Below are positions 55,189 to 64,000 of a stretch of 64,000 nt of DNA, one piece after another (the stretch's first letter is position 1; every line of letters begins with the position of its first letter). The notes under the pieces are model-generated. The model ran no database searches, was not told the DNA's origin, and worked only from the letters and a program-made list of their open reading frames with translations. The DNA lies in the NCBI GenBank assembly GCA_951813605.1, contig OX638379.1, forward strand, positions 1,994,471-2,058,470, in the 5' to 3' direction. A program made the position numbers and the translations under genes. The DNA is from an uncultured Bryobacterales bacterium (GTDB lineage Bacteria; Acidobacteriota; Terriglobia; Bryobacterales; UBA6623).

Positions 55189-55277
55189 AAGGACTCGCAA
55201 TGCTAGCACAAGCTAGCGCGAATCACCCGCAAGCCTGGGAACGCGGGCCGTGCTTCCGCACTCTCCGGAACCGTCTG

Positions 55278-56840
55278 CTATTGCGCGTTGCGGTGGATGG
55301 GTTCGTCCATCACCATCGGCTCGGGGAAGTCGGCGGCCTTCTTGCCTCCGCGCCGACGCAGACGCTTGTTTTGCGAACTGCCGCGCGGGGCATTCATCGG
55401 GATCACCATTCCGCCCAGCTCCCCCATCATTTCGTACAGCCGGGCCTCCATCTGCTTGGCGGTTTGCTTATGTTCCTCGTCGTAAAGGAGGTTGCGCGTC
55501 TCCCCAGGATCATTGCGAATGTCGTACAGTTCGTCCGAATCCCAAAGGCCGTAATAGGTGATGTACTTGTAGCGGTCACCCCTTAGTGCAAACTGAGTGG
55601 GCGAGTGGGGGAAGTTCTTCTCCCAGTAATACACGTAGAGAAAGTAGTCCCGCCAGGGAATGTCCTCGCCGCGCCCCAGGGCTACGAAGCTCTCCCCATC
55701 CATGTGAGGCGGCTTCTCGAGTCCCATGGCCTCGAGAATAGTCGGTGCCACGTCGATATTTGCGACGACTTCCTCCACGACAGTTCCTCCAGCGAATAGT
55801 TCCGGGCAGTGCATTAGCATAGGCACGCGAATGGAGGTCTCGTAGGCGACTCGCTTGTCGATCAAGCCATGCTCGCCGAACATGAAGCCGTTGTCACCCA
55901 TGTAGATGACAAGCGTTTCGTCCGCGACCCCCAGCTCGCCGAGCTGCGCCATGACGCGCCCCAGGCTGTCATCGACCGCGCTCAGGGCTTCGTTGTATCG
56001 CTTGTAGTAGCGTTCGACGTCAAGTGCGCTGTGGTAAGGGAAGTCCACGCCGTGCCAGCTGTTGCGTTGGTCGCGCAGCCACCGCGGCTTGCCCCGGTAG
56101 TTCTCATAGGTGTCCGCCTCGCTCGCCGGCCGTTCGAACGGAGCGTCGTCGAGCGTTCCTTGGTGCCGGTCCGCCGGCGTGAAATTGGCATGCACGGCCT
56201 TGTGGGACAGATACAGGAAGAACGGCTTCTCGTCCGGACGCTGGGCCGACAGCCAATCGACGGCGTAGTCCGTGAGCTCGTCGGTGATGTAACCCTCCTG
56301 CTTCACCCGTTCGCCGTTCACGTTCAGCGTGTAGTCGGGGCTAGGCGGCAAGTAATGGCCCTGCCCCCGAAAACTCACCCAGTGGTCGAATCCCGGGCGC
56401 GGCGAGTCGTCGGCTGCTCCCATGTGCCACTTCCCCACGAACGCCGTTGCGTAGCCCGCCTTCTGCAGGTACTGAGGAAAAAAGAGCGTGCCCTCCGGAA
56501 CCATGCGGTTGTTGTCAATGACTCGGTGGCGAAACGTGTAGAGGCCGGTCAGGATCGAGGCGCGGCTCGGCGAGCACAAGGAGGTTCCGACGAACGCGTT
56601 CTTCAAATGAACGCCGTTCCTCGCCATGGCATCCATGTGGGGCGTCCGAGCGAACTGGTGCTTCAAGAACGACATTGCGTCGTAGCGGTGGTCGTCTGCA
56701 AGGATGAAGACTACATTGCGCGGCTTTGCGTCCTCGACCATGACTGGCTCAACGTTGTCTGGGACCGGATTCACCGCGGCCCCGGACGCAGGCACTAGGG
56801 CAATAGCAAGTAGTAGGAATCGGACGACCATCTTCATCAT
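55278..56840 (-). CDS. sulfatase
   Basis: 520 residues. A signal peptide (FLLLAIALVPASGAA) precedes the catalytic domain with ILADDHRYD (DD 49-50) and C89 in CSPSRASILTG, the formylglycine cysteine. GKWHMGAADDSPRPGFDHWVSF and YMGDNGFMFGEHGL are further active-site pieces. It hydrolyses a sulfate ester outside the inner membrane. The C-terminus is basic (NKRLRRRGGKKAAD). It belongs to a different subgroup from the first sulfatase. The Nramp-like gene starts 89 bases downstream on the same strand. Confidence 0.92.
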   Translation of the reverse strand: MMKMVVRFLLLAIALVPASGAAVNPVPDNVEPVMVEDAKPRNVVFILADDHRYDAMSFLKHQFARTPHMDAMARNGVHLKNAFVGTSLCSPSRASILTGLYTFRHRVIDNNRMVPEGTLFFPQYLQKAGYATAFVGKWHMGAADDSPRPGFDHWVSFRGQGHYLPPSPDYTLNVNGERVKQEGYITDELTDYAVDWLSAQRPDEKPFFLYLSHKAVHANFTPADRHQGTLDDAPFERPASEADTYENYRGKPRWLRDQRNSWHGVDFPYHSALDVERYYKRYNEALSAVDDSLGRVMAQLGELGVADETLVIYMGDNGFMFGEHGLIDKRVAYETSIRVPMLMHCPELFAGGTVVEEVVANIDVAPTILEAMGLEKPPHMDGESFVALGRGEDIPWRDYFLYVYYWEKNFPHSPTQFALRGDRYKYITYYGLWDSDELYDIRNDPGETRNLLYDEEHKQTAKQMEARLYEMMGELGGMVIPMNAPRGSSQNKRLRRRGGKKAADFPEPMVMDEPIHRNAQ

Positions 56841-56979
56841 CGTACCCGAGTGCTGCAGCGACTACTTCCGGCTCAAAGCATTCGCGGGCGGCCAGCGGCG
56901 GCAAGCATTCGCCGCATAACCGCGCCATTGCAACGGCTCGCGCCGCCGATTCGTCTGTACAATAGCCAAGGAAGCTGCC

Positions 56980-57792
56980 ATGCGACTCGGGAAACTCGTC
57001 ATATTCGCCACGCTCGCCGGATGCGTCATCGGCCTAGGGAGCCCAGCTCGGGCTGCCAAGACCGACGCAGAGGTTTCGATCCAGAAGATTATCGACAGCT
57101 TCATCGACAAGGAAACTGAATTCTCCAGCGCGCGCGAGTCTTACACCTATCGCCAATCGGTCAAGATTCTGGAGTACAACAACAGCGGCGGCGTGCGGGG
57201 TCGTTACGAAGTCGTCCAGGACATTCTTTTCGGCGGTGACGGGAAGCGTATAGAAAGGGTCGTCTACGCGCCTCCCTCCTCTCTCAAGAACCTGATTCTC
57301 ACTCCCAGCGACATGGAGGACTTGCGCAGCGTCCAGCCGTTTGTAATGACCCGCGCTAACGCTTCCGAATACCGTATCGACTACCTGGGCGAGCAGCAGG
57401 TTGACGAGATCGAGACATACATGTTCTCCGTCAAGCCAAAGAAGCTGGTCAAAGGCAACCGCTACTTCGAAGGCCAGATCTGGGTCGACCAGATCGGGTT
57501 GCAAATCGTCAAGACCTACGGAAAGGGTGTTGGAGTGCTCGGCAAGAACAAGGACGAGCAGTTCCCGCGGTTCGAGACCTACCGGGATCAGATTGACGGC
57601 GACTTCTGGTTTCCTGTCTACACGCGAGCAGACGACACGCTCGCTTTCAAATCCGGCCCACAAAAGATCCGCATGATCATCAAGTACGAGGACTATAAGA
57701 AATTCGAGGGCACCTCGGTTATCACATTCGGAGACCTTGTCAACGAGGGCGAAGAGAAGCAAGACACAGAATCCGAGGGCCGACAGCCCTGA
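56980..57792 (+). CDS. LolA-like outer-membrane lipoprotein-sorting family protein
   Basis: 270 residues with a signal peptide (GCVIGLGSPARAA). The remainder is the LolA/LolB-like half-barrel family pattern: IQKIIDSFIDKETEFSSARESYTYRQSVKILEY, VVQDILFGGDGKRIERVVY, YMFSVKPKKLVKGNRYFEGQIWVDQIGLQIVKTYGKGVG and FWFPVYTRAD. Such proteins carry or sense lipids in the periplasm; exact role unknown. First of three exported genes; the gap to the next is 80 bases. Confidence 0.75.
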   Translation: MRLGKLVIFATLAGCVIGLGSPARAAKTDAEVSIQKIIDSFIDKETEFSSARESYTYRQSVKILEYNNSGGVRGRYEVVQDILFGGDGKRIERVVYAPPSSLKNLILTPSDMEDLRSVQPFVMTRANASEYRIDYLGEQQVDEIETYMFSVKPKKLVKGNRYFEGQIWVDQIGLQIVKTYGKGVGVLGKNKDEQFPRFETYRDQIDGDFWFPVYTRADDTLAFKSGPQKIRMIIKYEDYKKFEGTSVITFGDLVNEGEEKQDTESEGRQP

Positions 57793-57872
57793 TCCTGTCT
57801 GACATTCGACGCGGCATCGATTCGCGGAACAGCACTGTGTCGCCTGGAGCCGGCCCCCTTATCGTTCGAGGC

Positions 57873-59192
57873 ATGCATTGCCGCTTTGCAATGGTACGGA
57901 TTCACGCATTCGCTAGGGGATCGAATATCGCGCTTGTGCTAGCGGTGGCGTGGCTCCTTGTCTCGACCACGCCCCTGCAAGCTGCGGACAACGGCAGCGG
58001 TGCCTCGCTACGAGGCGTTTTCGACCAAGTCGAACCGATGCTCGAGGACTTGCGCGAGATCATGGGCTTCGGACCGCGAGGCCCTGTCAAGCTAACGACG
58101 ATTACAAAGGCGCAGTTCCGGCGACTGTACCAGAAGCGGATGCGAGAGGAGCAGAAGCCGCGCGAGATCCGCAACGAAGTGACATTCCTAAAACTGTTCG
58201 GTCTGGTACCCGAAGATTTCGATTACGAAAAAACGGTGCTCGACCTGCTCAGCGAGCAAGCTTGGGCGCTGTACGACTACAAGCGCCGCACGATGTTCTT
58301 GTCAGATTGGGCTCCTCCGGAAGCGCGCGAGTACGCGCTGCTCCACGAGCTTGTCCACGCGGTGGACGACCAGGAGTTCAACCTTCAGAGGTACGTCAAT
58401 GATGCGCGAGAATCGGAGCAACAGCTCGCTAGGCTGGCAGCCGTGGAAGGTCAAGCTTCTTGGGTCATGACCGAGTGGGTGATGCAGCAATCGGGCAGGT
58501 CCTTGCGGGGTAACCGGCTCCTAGCAATTGCGACAGCGAGCGCCACGCGATTCGAAGCGGAGCGGTTCCCGATCTACGAGAGCACCCCCTTCTACTTTCG
58601 AGAAGTGTTGATATTCCCTTACACGGACGGCCTGTTGTTTCAACACGACGTTATCGCGCGATTCGGGACGGAAGGGCTGAAACGGGTCTTCGAGCAGCCT
58701 CCGGAAACGACCCAGCAGATCCTGCAGCCCGATCTTTACGTGGAAGGCTTCGACCCTAGTCCTCCCGAATTGGCGCAGGTCGCAATCCCGAAGGGCTTCA
58801 AGAGGGTTTATGACGGCACTTTCGGTCAACTCGATCACCGGATCCTGCTTGAACATCATCTTGGAGAACAGGATCGCGGCGAACTGCTGGACAAGTGGAG
58901 GGGAGGCAGGTTCGAAGTGCTCGAGAAACGGCGAACGGGGCAATCGATGCTTCGCTATGCGGTCCGATGGGACGATTTGGAAGCGGCGAGGGAGTACTAT
59001 CACCTGTACAGGCAGGTCTGCGAACGCAAGTGGGACGGCCTGGAACTCGTTGACAGCGGGAAAGGACGTTGCGAAGGCACATCGCCGGCGGGCAGGATCG
59101 TGCTCGAACTTGACGGCAGCACGGTGCGTAGCGTCGAAGGCTTGCCGCACGACCAGATGACAAAGGAGCAAGAAGAATGTTGCGCTCAGTAA
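57873..59192 (+). CDS. exported putative metallopeptidase (HExxH)
   Basis: 439 residues. A signal peptide (NIALVLAVAWLLVSTTPLQAA) precedes the domain. HELVH at 158-162, followed 30 residues later by E192 in AVEGQASWVMTEW, fits a zinc site of gluzincin type, though I do not recognise the family. FRRLYQKRMREEQKPREIRNEVTFLKLFGL resembles the N-terminal part of known secreted proteins of this type. ATG 57873 has GAGG very close; ATG 57891 is the alternative. It overlaps the next gene by 16 bases. Confidence 0.65.
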   Translation: MHCRFAMVRIHAFARGSNIALVLAVAWLLVSTTPLQAADNGSGASLRGVFDQVEPMLEDLREIMGFGPRGPVKLTTITKAQFRRLYQKRMREEQKPREIRNEVTFLKLFGLVPEDFDYEKTVLDLLSEQAWALYDYKRRTMFLSDWAPPEAREYALLHELVHAVDDQEFNLQRYVNDARESEQQLARLAAVEGQASWVMTEWVMQQSGRSLRGNRLLAIATASATRFEAERFPIYESTPFYFREVLIFPYTDGLLFQHDVIARFGTEGLKRVFEQPPETTQQILQPDLYVEGFDPSPPELAQVAIPKGFKRVYDGTFGQLDHRILLEHHLGEQDRGELLDKWRGGRFEVLEKRRTGQSMLRYAVRWDDLEAAREYYHLYRQVCERKWDGLELVDSGKGRCEGTSPAGRIVLELDGSTVRSVEGLPHDQMTKEQEECCAQ

Positions 59193-59686
59193 TCCGCGTC
59201 GCAGCCGCAATTGCAATGGCTTCCGCGAGCGCGGCTGCTCCAAGGCCGGCGCAATCGTTCGAGGCAATGTCCTTCGACGGCAGGCCCGTCTCTCTGGAGG
59301 CTCTGAAGGGCAAGGCGGCAGTCCTTATGTTCTTCTCGACGGACTGCACGCACTGCCAGCAAACCTCGCTGCGCATTGACCCGATCTACCGCGAGCTGCG
59401 CCAGCAGGGCTTCGAGATCATCGGTCTTTCTCTCAACCCCACGGACATCGCCGGATTGCGCAACTTCGCGTCGCGGTTTCAGGCCAGCTTCCCGCTGACT
59501 TTGTCGTCACGGGTGGAATTCTCGAGGATTTCCGGGATTTCCGTGATGACGCGGATCTTCTACCCGTACCTGCTGTTCCTCGACCGGGAGGGAATCATTC
59601 GCGAGGAGCATCAAGGCTCCGAACAGGCTTGGTTCAATAACTTGGAGGCGAATTTCAGGACGGCCGTCGAAAAGCTCCTTCGGTGA
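59177..59686 (+). CDS. exported thioredoxin-like (TlpA/ResA/AhpC-type) protein
   Basis: 169 residues. A signal peptide (VAAAIAMASASAAAP) precedes a thioredoxin fold with FFSTDCTHCQQTSLRIDPIYREL (C57, C60; CTHC redox pair) and GLSLNPTDIAGLRNFASRF, as in peroxiredoxin-like relatives. cis-proline may be in IFYPYLLFLD. It would reduce or oxidise disulfides outside the membrane. Start ATG 59177 lies inside the end of the metallopeptidase gene (16-base overlap), a sign of coupling. Confidence 0.85.
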   Translation: MLRSVIRVAAAIAMASASAAAPRPAQSFEAMSFDGRPVSLEALKGKAAVLMFFSTDCTHCQQTSLRIDPIYRELRQQGFEIIGLSLNPTDIAGLRNFASRFQASFPLTLSSRVEFSRISGISVMTRIFYPYLLFLDREGIIREEHQGSEQAWFNNLEANFRTAVEKLLR

Positions 59687-60024
59687 ACGCAAGCCACATC
59701 CCCGGCATCTAGGATTTAGCCTGAGCTGTTTGCTAGCCAACGCTAGACGGTCCAAGGCGCGCTCGGAGAGCTGCTCGCTGCCGGCAATCTGTTCGCATTG
59801 GGGAGAAGCGTGAGCATGCAGGATGGAGCCTATGTACCGCAGGTCGTGTTCAGCTGGGGTGAACAGTGCGCGGTTGCTGTTGATCGCCAGGTGCGGGCCC
59901 GAATAGGCGTGCCGCGACCGTCAGCAGCCGCATCTCAAGTTGGCACGGACCGCGGCGTTTACCCACTAGACCGGGGCGGGCGCAGGCGCGCACCCTTCAG
60001 GATCGAGTGGATCAGGATGTCAAG
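59687..60024. other. gene-free stretch between convergent genes
   Basis: No convincing gene. No terminator hairpin with a T-tract stands out. Confidence 0.4.
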
Positions 60025-60684
60025 CTAGGGCTGGTTCCCGGTTTCCGGCACATCCTTGGCCACAACTTTCGATACGTTGTTCCGCATAACAACCACATCG
60101 TCCGGACGGGCGCCGAGCTTGGCGACGGTGCCGGGCAGTCCGGCGAAAGCTCGAAAGTAGTCGACCATCGACCAAACCGTGATGAGAACCGCCAGCCAGA
60201 GCGTGATGTGGCCCGCTTGCTCCACAACGGGCGAGAGCGGAGCGAGCAAAAGCAACGAAACGGCCGCCACTTGCGTTACCATCTTGGCCTTCCCGAAGTG
60301 GCTTGCCGCGATGGTGATTCCCTCGGTGAGAGCCAGGTATCGAAGGGCCGAGACGGCAAACTCGCGACTCACGATCAACACGACCATCCAAGCAGCGACG
60401 CGATCCAGCCCGACTAGAGAAATCAGTGCAGCGGACACCAGCAGCTTGTCCGCAATCGGGTCAAGGAGCTTCCCGAAGGTAGTGACCTGTCTAGTCCTGC
60501 GCGCGATGTAGCCGTCCAGCAGATCCGTAAGGGCCGCGCAGAGGAAGATCGCTAGAGCGACGACCTCGCGCGTCAAGACAACCCATCCGGCGTCCAGTTC
60601 TATCGCGTCCTTGCGGAGCAGGACTGCGACGAGCAAGGGAACCAGGAAGATCCTCGACAGAGTGAGTATGTTGGGCAAGTTCAT
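60025..60684 (-). CDS. pgsA: CDP-diacylglycerol--glycerol-3-phosphate 3-phosphatidyltransferase
   Basis: 219 residues, with the CDP-alcohol phosphatidyltransferase motif D54-x2-D57-G-x2-A-R62-x8-G71-x3-D75-x3-D79 (DLLDGYIARRTRQVTTFGKL, then LDPIADK). It makes phosphatidylglycerol phosphate for membrane lipids. The C-terminal tail is longer than average and hydrophilic. Confidence 0.93.
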   Translation of the reverse strand: MNLPNILTLSRIFLVPLLVAVLLRKDAIELDAGWVVLTREVVALAIFLCAALTDLLDGYIARRTRQVTTFGKLLDPIADKLLVSAALISLVGLDRVAAWMVVLIVSREFAVSALRYLALTEGITIAASHFGKAKMVTQVAAVSLLLLAPLSPVVEQAGHITLWLAVLITVWSMVDYFRAFAGLPGTVAKLGARPDDVVVMRNNVSKVVAKDVPETGNQP

Positions 60685-61247
60685 GTGGGGGTAGCCCGCG
60701 CCTTGTGCCTTCTTAGTGATAGCGTACTATCTCGCGACAAGGGATCCCGCAGCGCCACCAAGGCGATGCGGTCCGGCGGCTTCATCCCAGCGGGCGATTC
60801 AAGATGGTGCTGGGACACGATCCTGGCGCAAATCGTGGGCTTGGGCGCTCGGAATACCCTCAAAACCAAGTTACTGCGTCGAAGTGCAATGGCAGGTCGA
60901 CAAGCAGTCCCCCCGGCCGCTTGACGGCGAGGGTCGTGACCCGGCTCGAGCCATAGTGCGACTACGTGGCGCGATCCAGTCCCGATCGCGTATGGGCGTC
61001 CGGAACTGGCCATCCTCCGTCCGCGGTTTGGGCGGGGTCGCAAGAGGCCGTCAGGCACCCGCGCCGAACGACACCAGCTGCGGCACGGGCCAGGCGACCA
61101 AGTCCGGCAGCGCCTGCAGAGCGAGCACCGTCCACCGATTGGGAGTCAGAATACCTCCCAATCCCCCTAAGCGGGACCTCGAGCATATAGCAAAGTCCTG
61201 TTTCACCCTAGGGTCCAATGCGACGGCTATACTAAGGCAAGACTCGC
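60685..61247. other. gene-free stretch between pgsA and tRNA-Ser
   Basis: No credible gene. It must carry the pgsA promoter (a small dyad GATAG-CGTA-CTATC at 60718-60731 is close to the pgsA start) and the tRNA promoter (TATACT at 61228-61233). Confidence 0.45.
61228..61233 (+). promoter_or_regulatory. candidate -10 box of tRNA-Ser
   Basis: TATACT lies 14 bases before the tRNA 5' end. No good -35 found at the usual spacing. Confidence 0.4.
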
Positions 61248-61337
61248 GGTGAGGTGCGAGAGTGGTTGAATCGGGCGGTCTCGAAAACCGTTGAACCTTT
61301 GCGGGTTCCGTGGGTTCGAATCCCACCCTCACCGCCA
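61248..61337 (+). tRNA. tRNA-Ser (CGA), CCA encoded
   Basis: A perfect seven-pair acceptor stem (GGTGAGG with CCTCACC), discriminator G and genomic CCA. The anticodon loop CTCGAAA on a CGGT/ACCG stem gives anticodon CGA, reading UCG. The extended variable arm of serine tRNAs and the T-loop GTTCGAATCC are present. Total 90 bases. Confidence 0.96.
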
Positions 61338-61860
61338 CGCAACTCGTAATCTGGGAGTGCTTGGCTATGCGGTTAGCTGAGCGAGACCAGGTCAGCACCT
61401 GCCCGTCATGAATTGACGGGGCGGGTCCCCGGAGGAAACTCCTCGCGAGATGGCTCCCGACCGAATCCATCGAGGCTGGCGGCTAGGTGCATTCCGACTT
61501 ATCCAGAAGCGAGGGGAGAATGCGGCTGAACTGGCGAGCATACGGCACAGCAAAGCCCCAATTGACCGATACCTCGCCATGTAGCTCGCTCGCAAAGGTG
61601 CGAGTCTCAAGAGCCATCCCGGCCGACACTTGGATGAGCTGCTGACCGCTGCAGCGGTCCCATACATCCACTCAATTATCGAAGAATCGCGACTTCGGCA
61701 GCAGGGAGAGTCGTTGTAGGATGGAAGCGCAGCTCGCGGCCGGGTAGCACCGGTCCCTGCCAGGCGCTCGGCGCGCGTTGCGACCGAAATGTGGACTCCA
61801 AGAGCTTCCCATTGGTCGGGTGAGATTCCACCGTTTCCGCGGAGGCACCGGTCAATTCGA
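61338..61860. other. gene-free stretch between tRNA-Ser and the DUF1549 gene
   Basis: No supported gene. A minus-strand 62-codon frame (61483-61671; VSAGMALETRTFASELHGEV) has natural-looking composition but no recognisable family, and its continuation upstream lies in another frame. Confidence 0.45.
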
Positions 61861-64000
61861 ATGATTCCGCCGGTCGGATTGGCTCGACTAGTTCTGGGAA
61901 TCGCCGCAATTCCTGTCTCTGCGGCTGCCAGCGAAACGGCAGTTGAATACTTCGAGAACAGAGTTCGACCGCTACTAGCCGAAAACTGCTTCTCCTGTCA
62001 TACACAGACAAGAATGGGCGGCCTCGAAATGTCGTCGAGGGACACCCTTTTGCGAGGCGGGCAGTCAGGACCCGCACTTGAGCCGAGGGCTCCAGAACGA
62101 AGCCTCTTGATCCGCGCGGTGCGCTATACGGACGAACGGTTGAGGATGCCGCCCACGGGACAGCTCTCGGACGAAGAGATCAAGGTCCTGACCAAGTGGG
62201 TCGAGGACGGCGCAGCTTGGCCCGCCAGCGCCGCGAACGCGGTGACAGAAATGGACGGCAAGTTCGCGGTCACCGCCGACCACCGGAACTTCTGGGCGTT
62301 TCGGGCGGTCGAAGCTCCCGAGCCGCCTACCGGCAAAGGGACCGCGATCGACCGCTTTATCGATGCCAAGCTGCAGCAAGCGGGCGTATCCCCCGCCCCG
62401 CCCGCCAACAAGCTAACGCTGATACGGCGCGTGTTCTACGGACTCGTGGGCCTGCCGCCCACCCCTGCAGATGTCGATGCCTTCCTGGCCGACGCCTCTC
62501 CGGACGCCTTCGCAACTCTGGTGGACCGACTACTCGCATCCTCGCATTACGGCGAACGGTGGGGCCGCCACTGGTTGGATGTCGCCCGGTATTCCGACGA
62601 CCGACTTAATTCCACCCAGGACGAACCCTATCCGAATGCCTGGCGGTACCGCGACTGGGTGATCCGGTCCTTTAACGAAGACATGCCCTACGACCTGTTC
62701 GTCAAGGCGCAACTTGCCGGCGACCAGCTCGCGGCAGGCGAGATGGGCCGCTGGTCCCCCGAAGACCTCATTGCCGGCCTTGGCATGTTCGGCCTGAGTC
62801 CAAAGTTTCAAGACGACAGGATCGACGTCACGGGACGGGGCTTCATGGCGTTGACGATCGGTTGCGCTCAATGTCATGACCACAAGTTCGACCCGATACC
62901 GACAGAGGATTTCTATGCGCTGCTCGGTGTCTTCAACAGCAGCGAACCTCACGAGCACCCCTTGGCGAGCGAGGATCTAGTCCAGGCTTACACGACGACG
63001 AAAGAGCGGGCCGACGAGGCCACAAAGCAACTAGAGAGCTTTCTGGACACCCAGTCAAGGCAGTTGGTGGACGTGCTGGCGGCTCGAACTCGAGACTACA
63101 TCGTCGCGGCATGGAGTGTGTTCGGACCGGAGCGGCTGCCGGTGGCGGCTACGGCGAGCGCACGCCGACTGGACGCCGAGACCCTTGAGCGCTGGACTGA
63201 TTACCTTTCAGGCTGGCCGAAGCAGCATCCACTACTCGATGAGTGGAAATCGCTGGTCCGGAACGAAGGCCCATTGGAAGCGGTGGAGCGATTCGCTGCC
63301 GACATCGAGGAGAAAATCCTGCACTTGATTGCGGAGAAGAAACGGATCGAACGCGAGAATGAAATCCGTTTGCGAGGGGATCGATCCGGCACAAACATTC
63401 GGCGGACCGCGCTGCTTGCACTGCCTAGGGACGAATTCTACCTGTGGAACGATGTCGCGTCTGCGAACAGTCGCACATTGCCCCAGCCGGCCAAGACGGG
63501 CATCCTTTACTACAGCGGCGACGGTCTAGAGCGATTCCTTCCCGGCGTCTGGAAGGAGCATGTCGCCCGAAGCCGCCGGATCATTGCCGAACTGGAGGAG
63601 CTGGTCCCGGCCAAATACCCGTTCCTCCACGCGCTCGCTGACAAGAAGCAGCCGGCCAACGAGCACGTGCACATTCGCGGCAGCGCCGACAACCTCGGGG
63701 TTGAGGTGCAGCGTCGATTCCTGCAAATCCTGTGCGACGGTGAGCCGGAGCCGTTCAAGGGCGGCAGCGGCCGCTTGGAACTGGCACGCGCCATTGCCTC
63801 GCCAAGCAACCCGCTAACAGCGCGTGTCATGGCGAATCGGATTTGGATGCACCATTTCGGCAGGGGCATCGTCGGCACGCCGAGCAATTTCGGGATGATG
63901 GGCGAGCGTCCGACTCATCCGCAGCTCCTCGACTATCTGGCCACTCGATTCATCGAGAGCGGTTGGTCGGTGAAGGCGCTCCACCGGGAAATCCTGCTGA
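61861..64000 (+). CDS. PSCyt1/DUF1549/DUF1553 domain protein (partial, runs off right edge)
   Basis: The frame from ATG 61861 stays open to the end of the window (about 713 residues visible). A signal peptide (LARLVLGIAAIPVSAAAS) is followed by a cytochrome-c-like PSCyt1 domain with C43-F-S-C46-H47 haem site and an RMPPTGQLSDEE segment supplying the methionine ligand. DUF1549 follows (IDRFIDAKLQQAGVSP, GLVGLPPTPADVDAFL, YGERWGRHWLDVARY) with a second CAQCHDHKFDPI motif. DUF1553 begins near the end (LARAIASPSNPLTARVMANRIWMHHFGRGIV). Such proteins are typical of Planctomycetota, Verrucomicrobiota and Solibacter-like Acidobacteriota and often pair with DUF1501. Function is unproven. Confidence 0.92.
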   Translation, partial: MIPPVGLARLVLGIAAIPVSAAASETAVEYFENRVRPLLAENCFSCHTQTRMGGLEMSSRDTLLRGGQSGPALEPRAPERSLLIRAVRYTDERLRMPPTGQLSDEEIKVLTKWVEDGAAWPASAANAVTEMDGKFAVTADHRNFWAFRAVEAPEPPTGKGTAIDRFIDAKLQQAGVSPAPPANKLTLIRRVFYGLVGLPPTPADVDAFLADASPDAFATLVDRLLASSHYGERWGRHWLDVARYSDDRLNSTQDEPYPNAWRYRDWVIRSFNEDMPYDLFVKAQLAGDQLAAGEMGRWSPEDLIAGLGMFGLSPKFQDDRIDVTGRGFMALTIGCAQCHDHKFDPIPTEDFYALLGVFNSSEPHEHPLASEDLVQAYTTTKERADEATKQLESFLDTQSRQLVDVLAARTRDYIVAAWSVFGPERLPVAATASARRLDAETLERWTDYLSGWPKQHPLLDEWKSLVRNEGPLEAVERFAADIEEKILHLIAEKKRIERENEIRLRGDRSGTNIRRTALLALPRDEFYLWNDVASANSRTLPQPAKTGILYYSGDGLERFLPGVWKEHVARSRRIIAELEELVPAKYPFLHALADKKQPANEHVHIRGSADNLGVEVQRRFLQILCDGEPEPFKGGSGRLELARAIASPSNPLTARVMANRIWMHHFGRGIVGTPSNFGMMGERPTHPQLLDYLATRFIESGWSVKALHREILL

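Noticed and set aside
55869..56798. 309-codon plus-strand frame inside the second sulfatase
   Set aside because: Shadow of the sulfatase with no family resemblance.
60718..60731. Dyad GATAG-CGTA-CTATC as an operator of pgsA
   Set aside because: Only five base pairs and no matching repressor; mentioned only in the intergenic note.
61483..61671. 62-codon minus-strand frame near the tRNA
   Set aside because: Natural-looking but no ribosome site, no family, and it breaks frame with its upstream neighbour.

Overview
The window is about 60% GC, dense and bacterial. No rRNA gene is present, so the lineage is inferred from gene content. That content is two Oar-like TonB-dependent receptors with N-terminal carboxypeptidase-regulatory domains and no SusD partner, an FG-GAP/ASPIC-UnbV protein, a PSCyt1-DUF1549-DUF1553 cytochrome-like protein, two sulfatases, a Tat-lipoprotein TIM-barrel isomerase, TPR proteins and a lone ECF sigma factor. 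This combination is typical of Acidobacteriota (Solibacter/Bryobacter-like groups). Planctomycetota share some of these families, but the receptor type argues for Acidobacteriota.

Layout. 1-4 kb: a ROK kinase cut by the left edge, a decayed PIN toxin, then an ECF sigma factor, a membrane zinc-finger anti-sigma-like protein with a TonB-like tail, and a rhomboid protease. 4-7.5 kb (minus): argC-argB, a TIM-barrel isomerase and a DUF457-like membrane protein. 7.5-19 kb: an FG-GAP/UnbV protein, TonB receptor 1, a TPR protein, TonB receptor 2 (frameshifted) and a second TIM-barrel isomerase; this looks like an organic-polymer uptake region. 19-22 kb: membrane proteins, a GNAT acetyltransferase and a dihydropteroate-synthase-like protein. 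22-26.4 kb (minus): the nitrogen cluster amtB-glnK(glnB)-glnD. 26.4-29.6 kb: a gene-poor stretch carrying one complete IS3-family element, whose ends can be defined. 29.6-36 kb: a Ser-rich TPR protein, a small exported protein, a LarA-like protein, a HAD phosphatase and two small membrane proteins. 36-38.6 kb: GT9 and GT4 glycosyltransferases. 38.6-46.2 kb: a zinc-type dehydrogenase, gltX, a carbamoyltransferase, HyuB with a bile-acid-symporter-like protein, and RlpA. 46.3-53.5 kb: sulfatase, thiD, a WD40-like protein, a complete TRAP transporter and an esterase. 53.8-60.7 kb: an Nramp-like transporter without the canonical metal motif, a second sulfatase, an exported trio (LolA-like, HExxH protease, thioredoxin-like) and pgsA. 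61.2-64 kb: tRNA-Ser(CGA) and a PSCyt1/DUF1549/DUF1553 protein cut by the right edge.

How it fits together: receptors, sulfatases, isomerases and TRAP and BASS transporters suggest a heterotroph feeding on sulfated or acidic organic matter. argBC, gltX, thiD, pgsA and the amt/PII/GlnD set are housekeeping. I see no CRISPR array, prophage or classical defence system. The most interesting candidates are the sigma/TonB-tailed anti-sigma/rhomboid set, the exported LolA-like/metallopeptidase/thioredoxin trio, the Nramp-like and DHPS-like proteins with lost signature residues, and an undescribed minus-strand reading frame split by one TGA near 32.4 kb.
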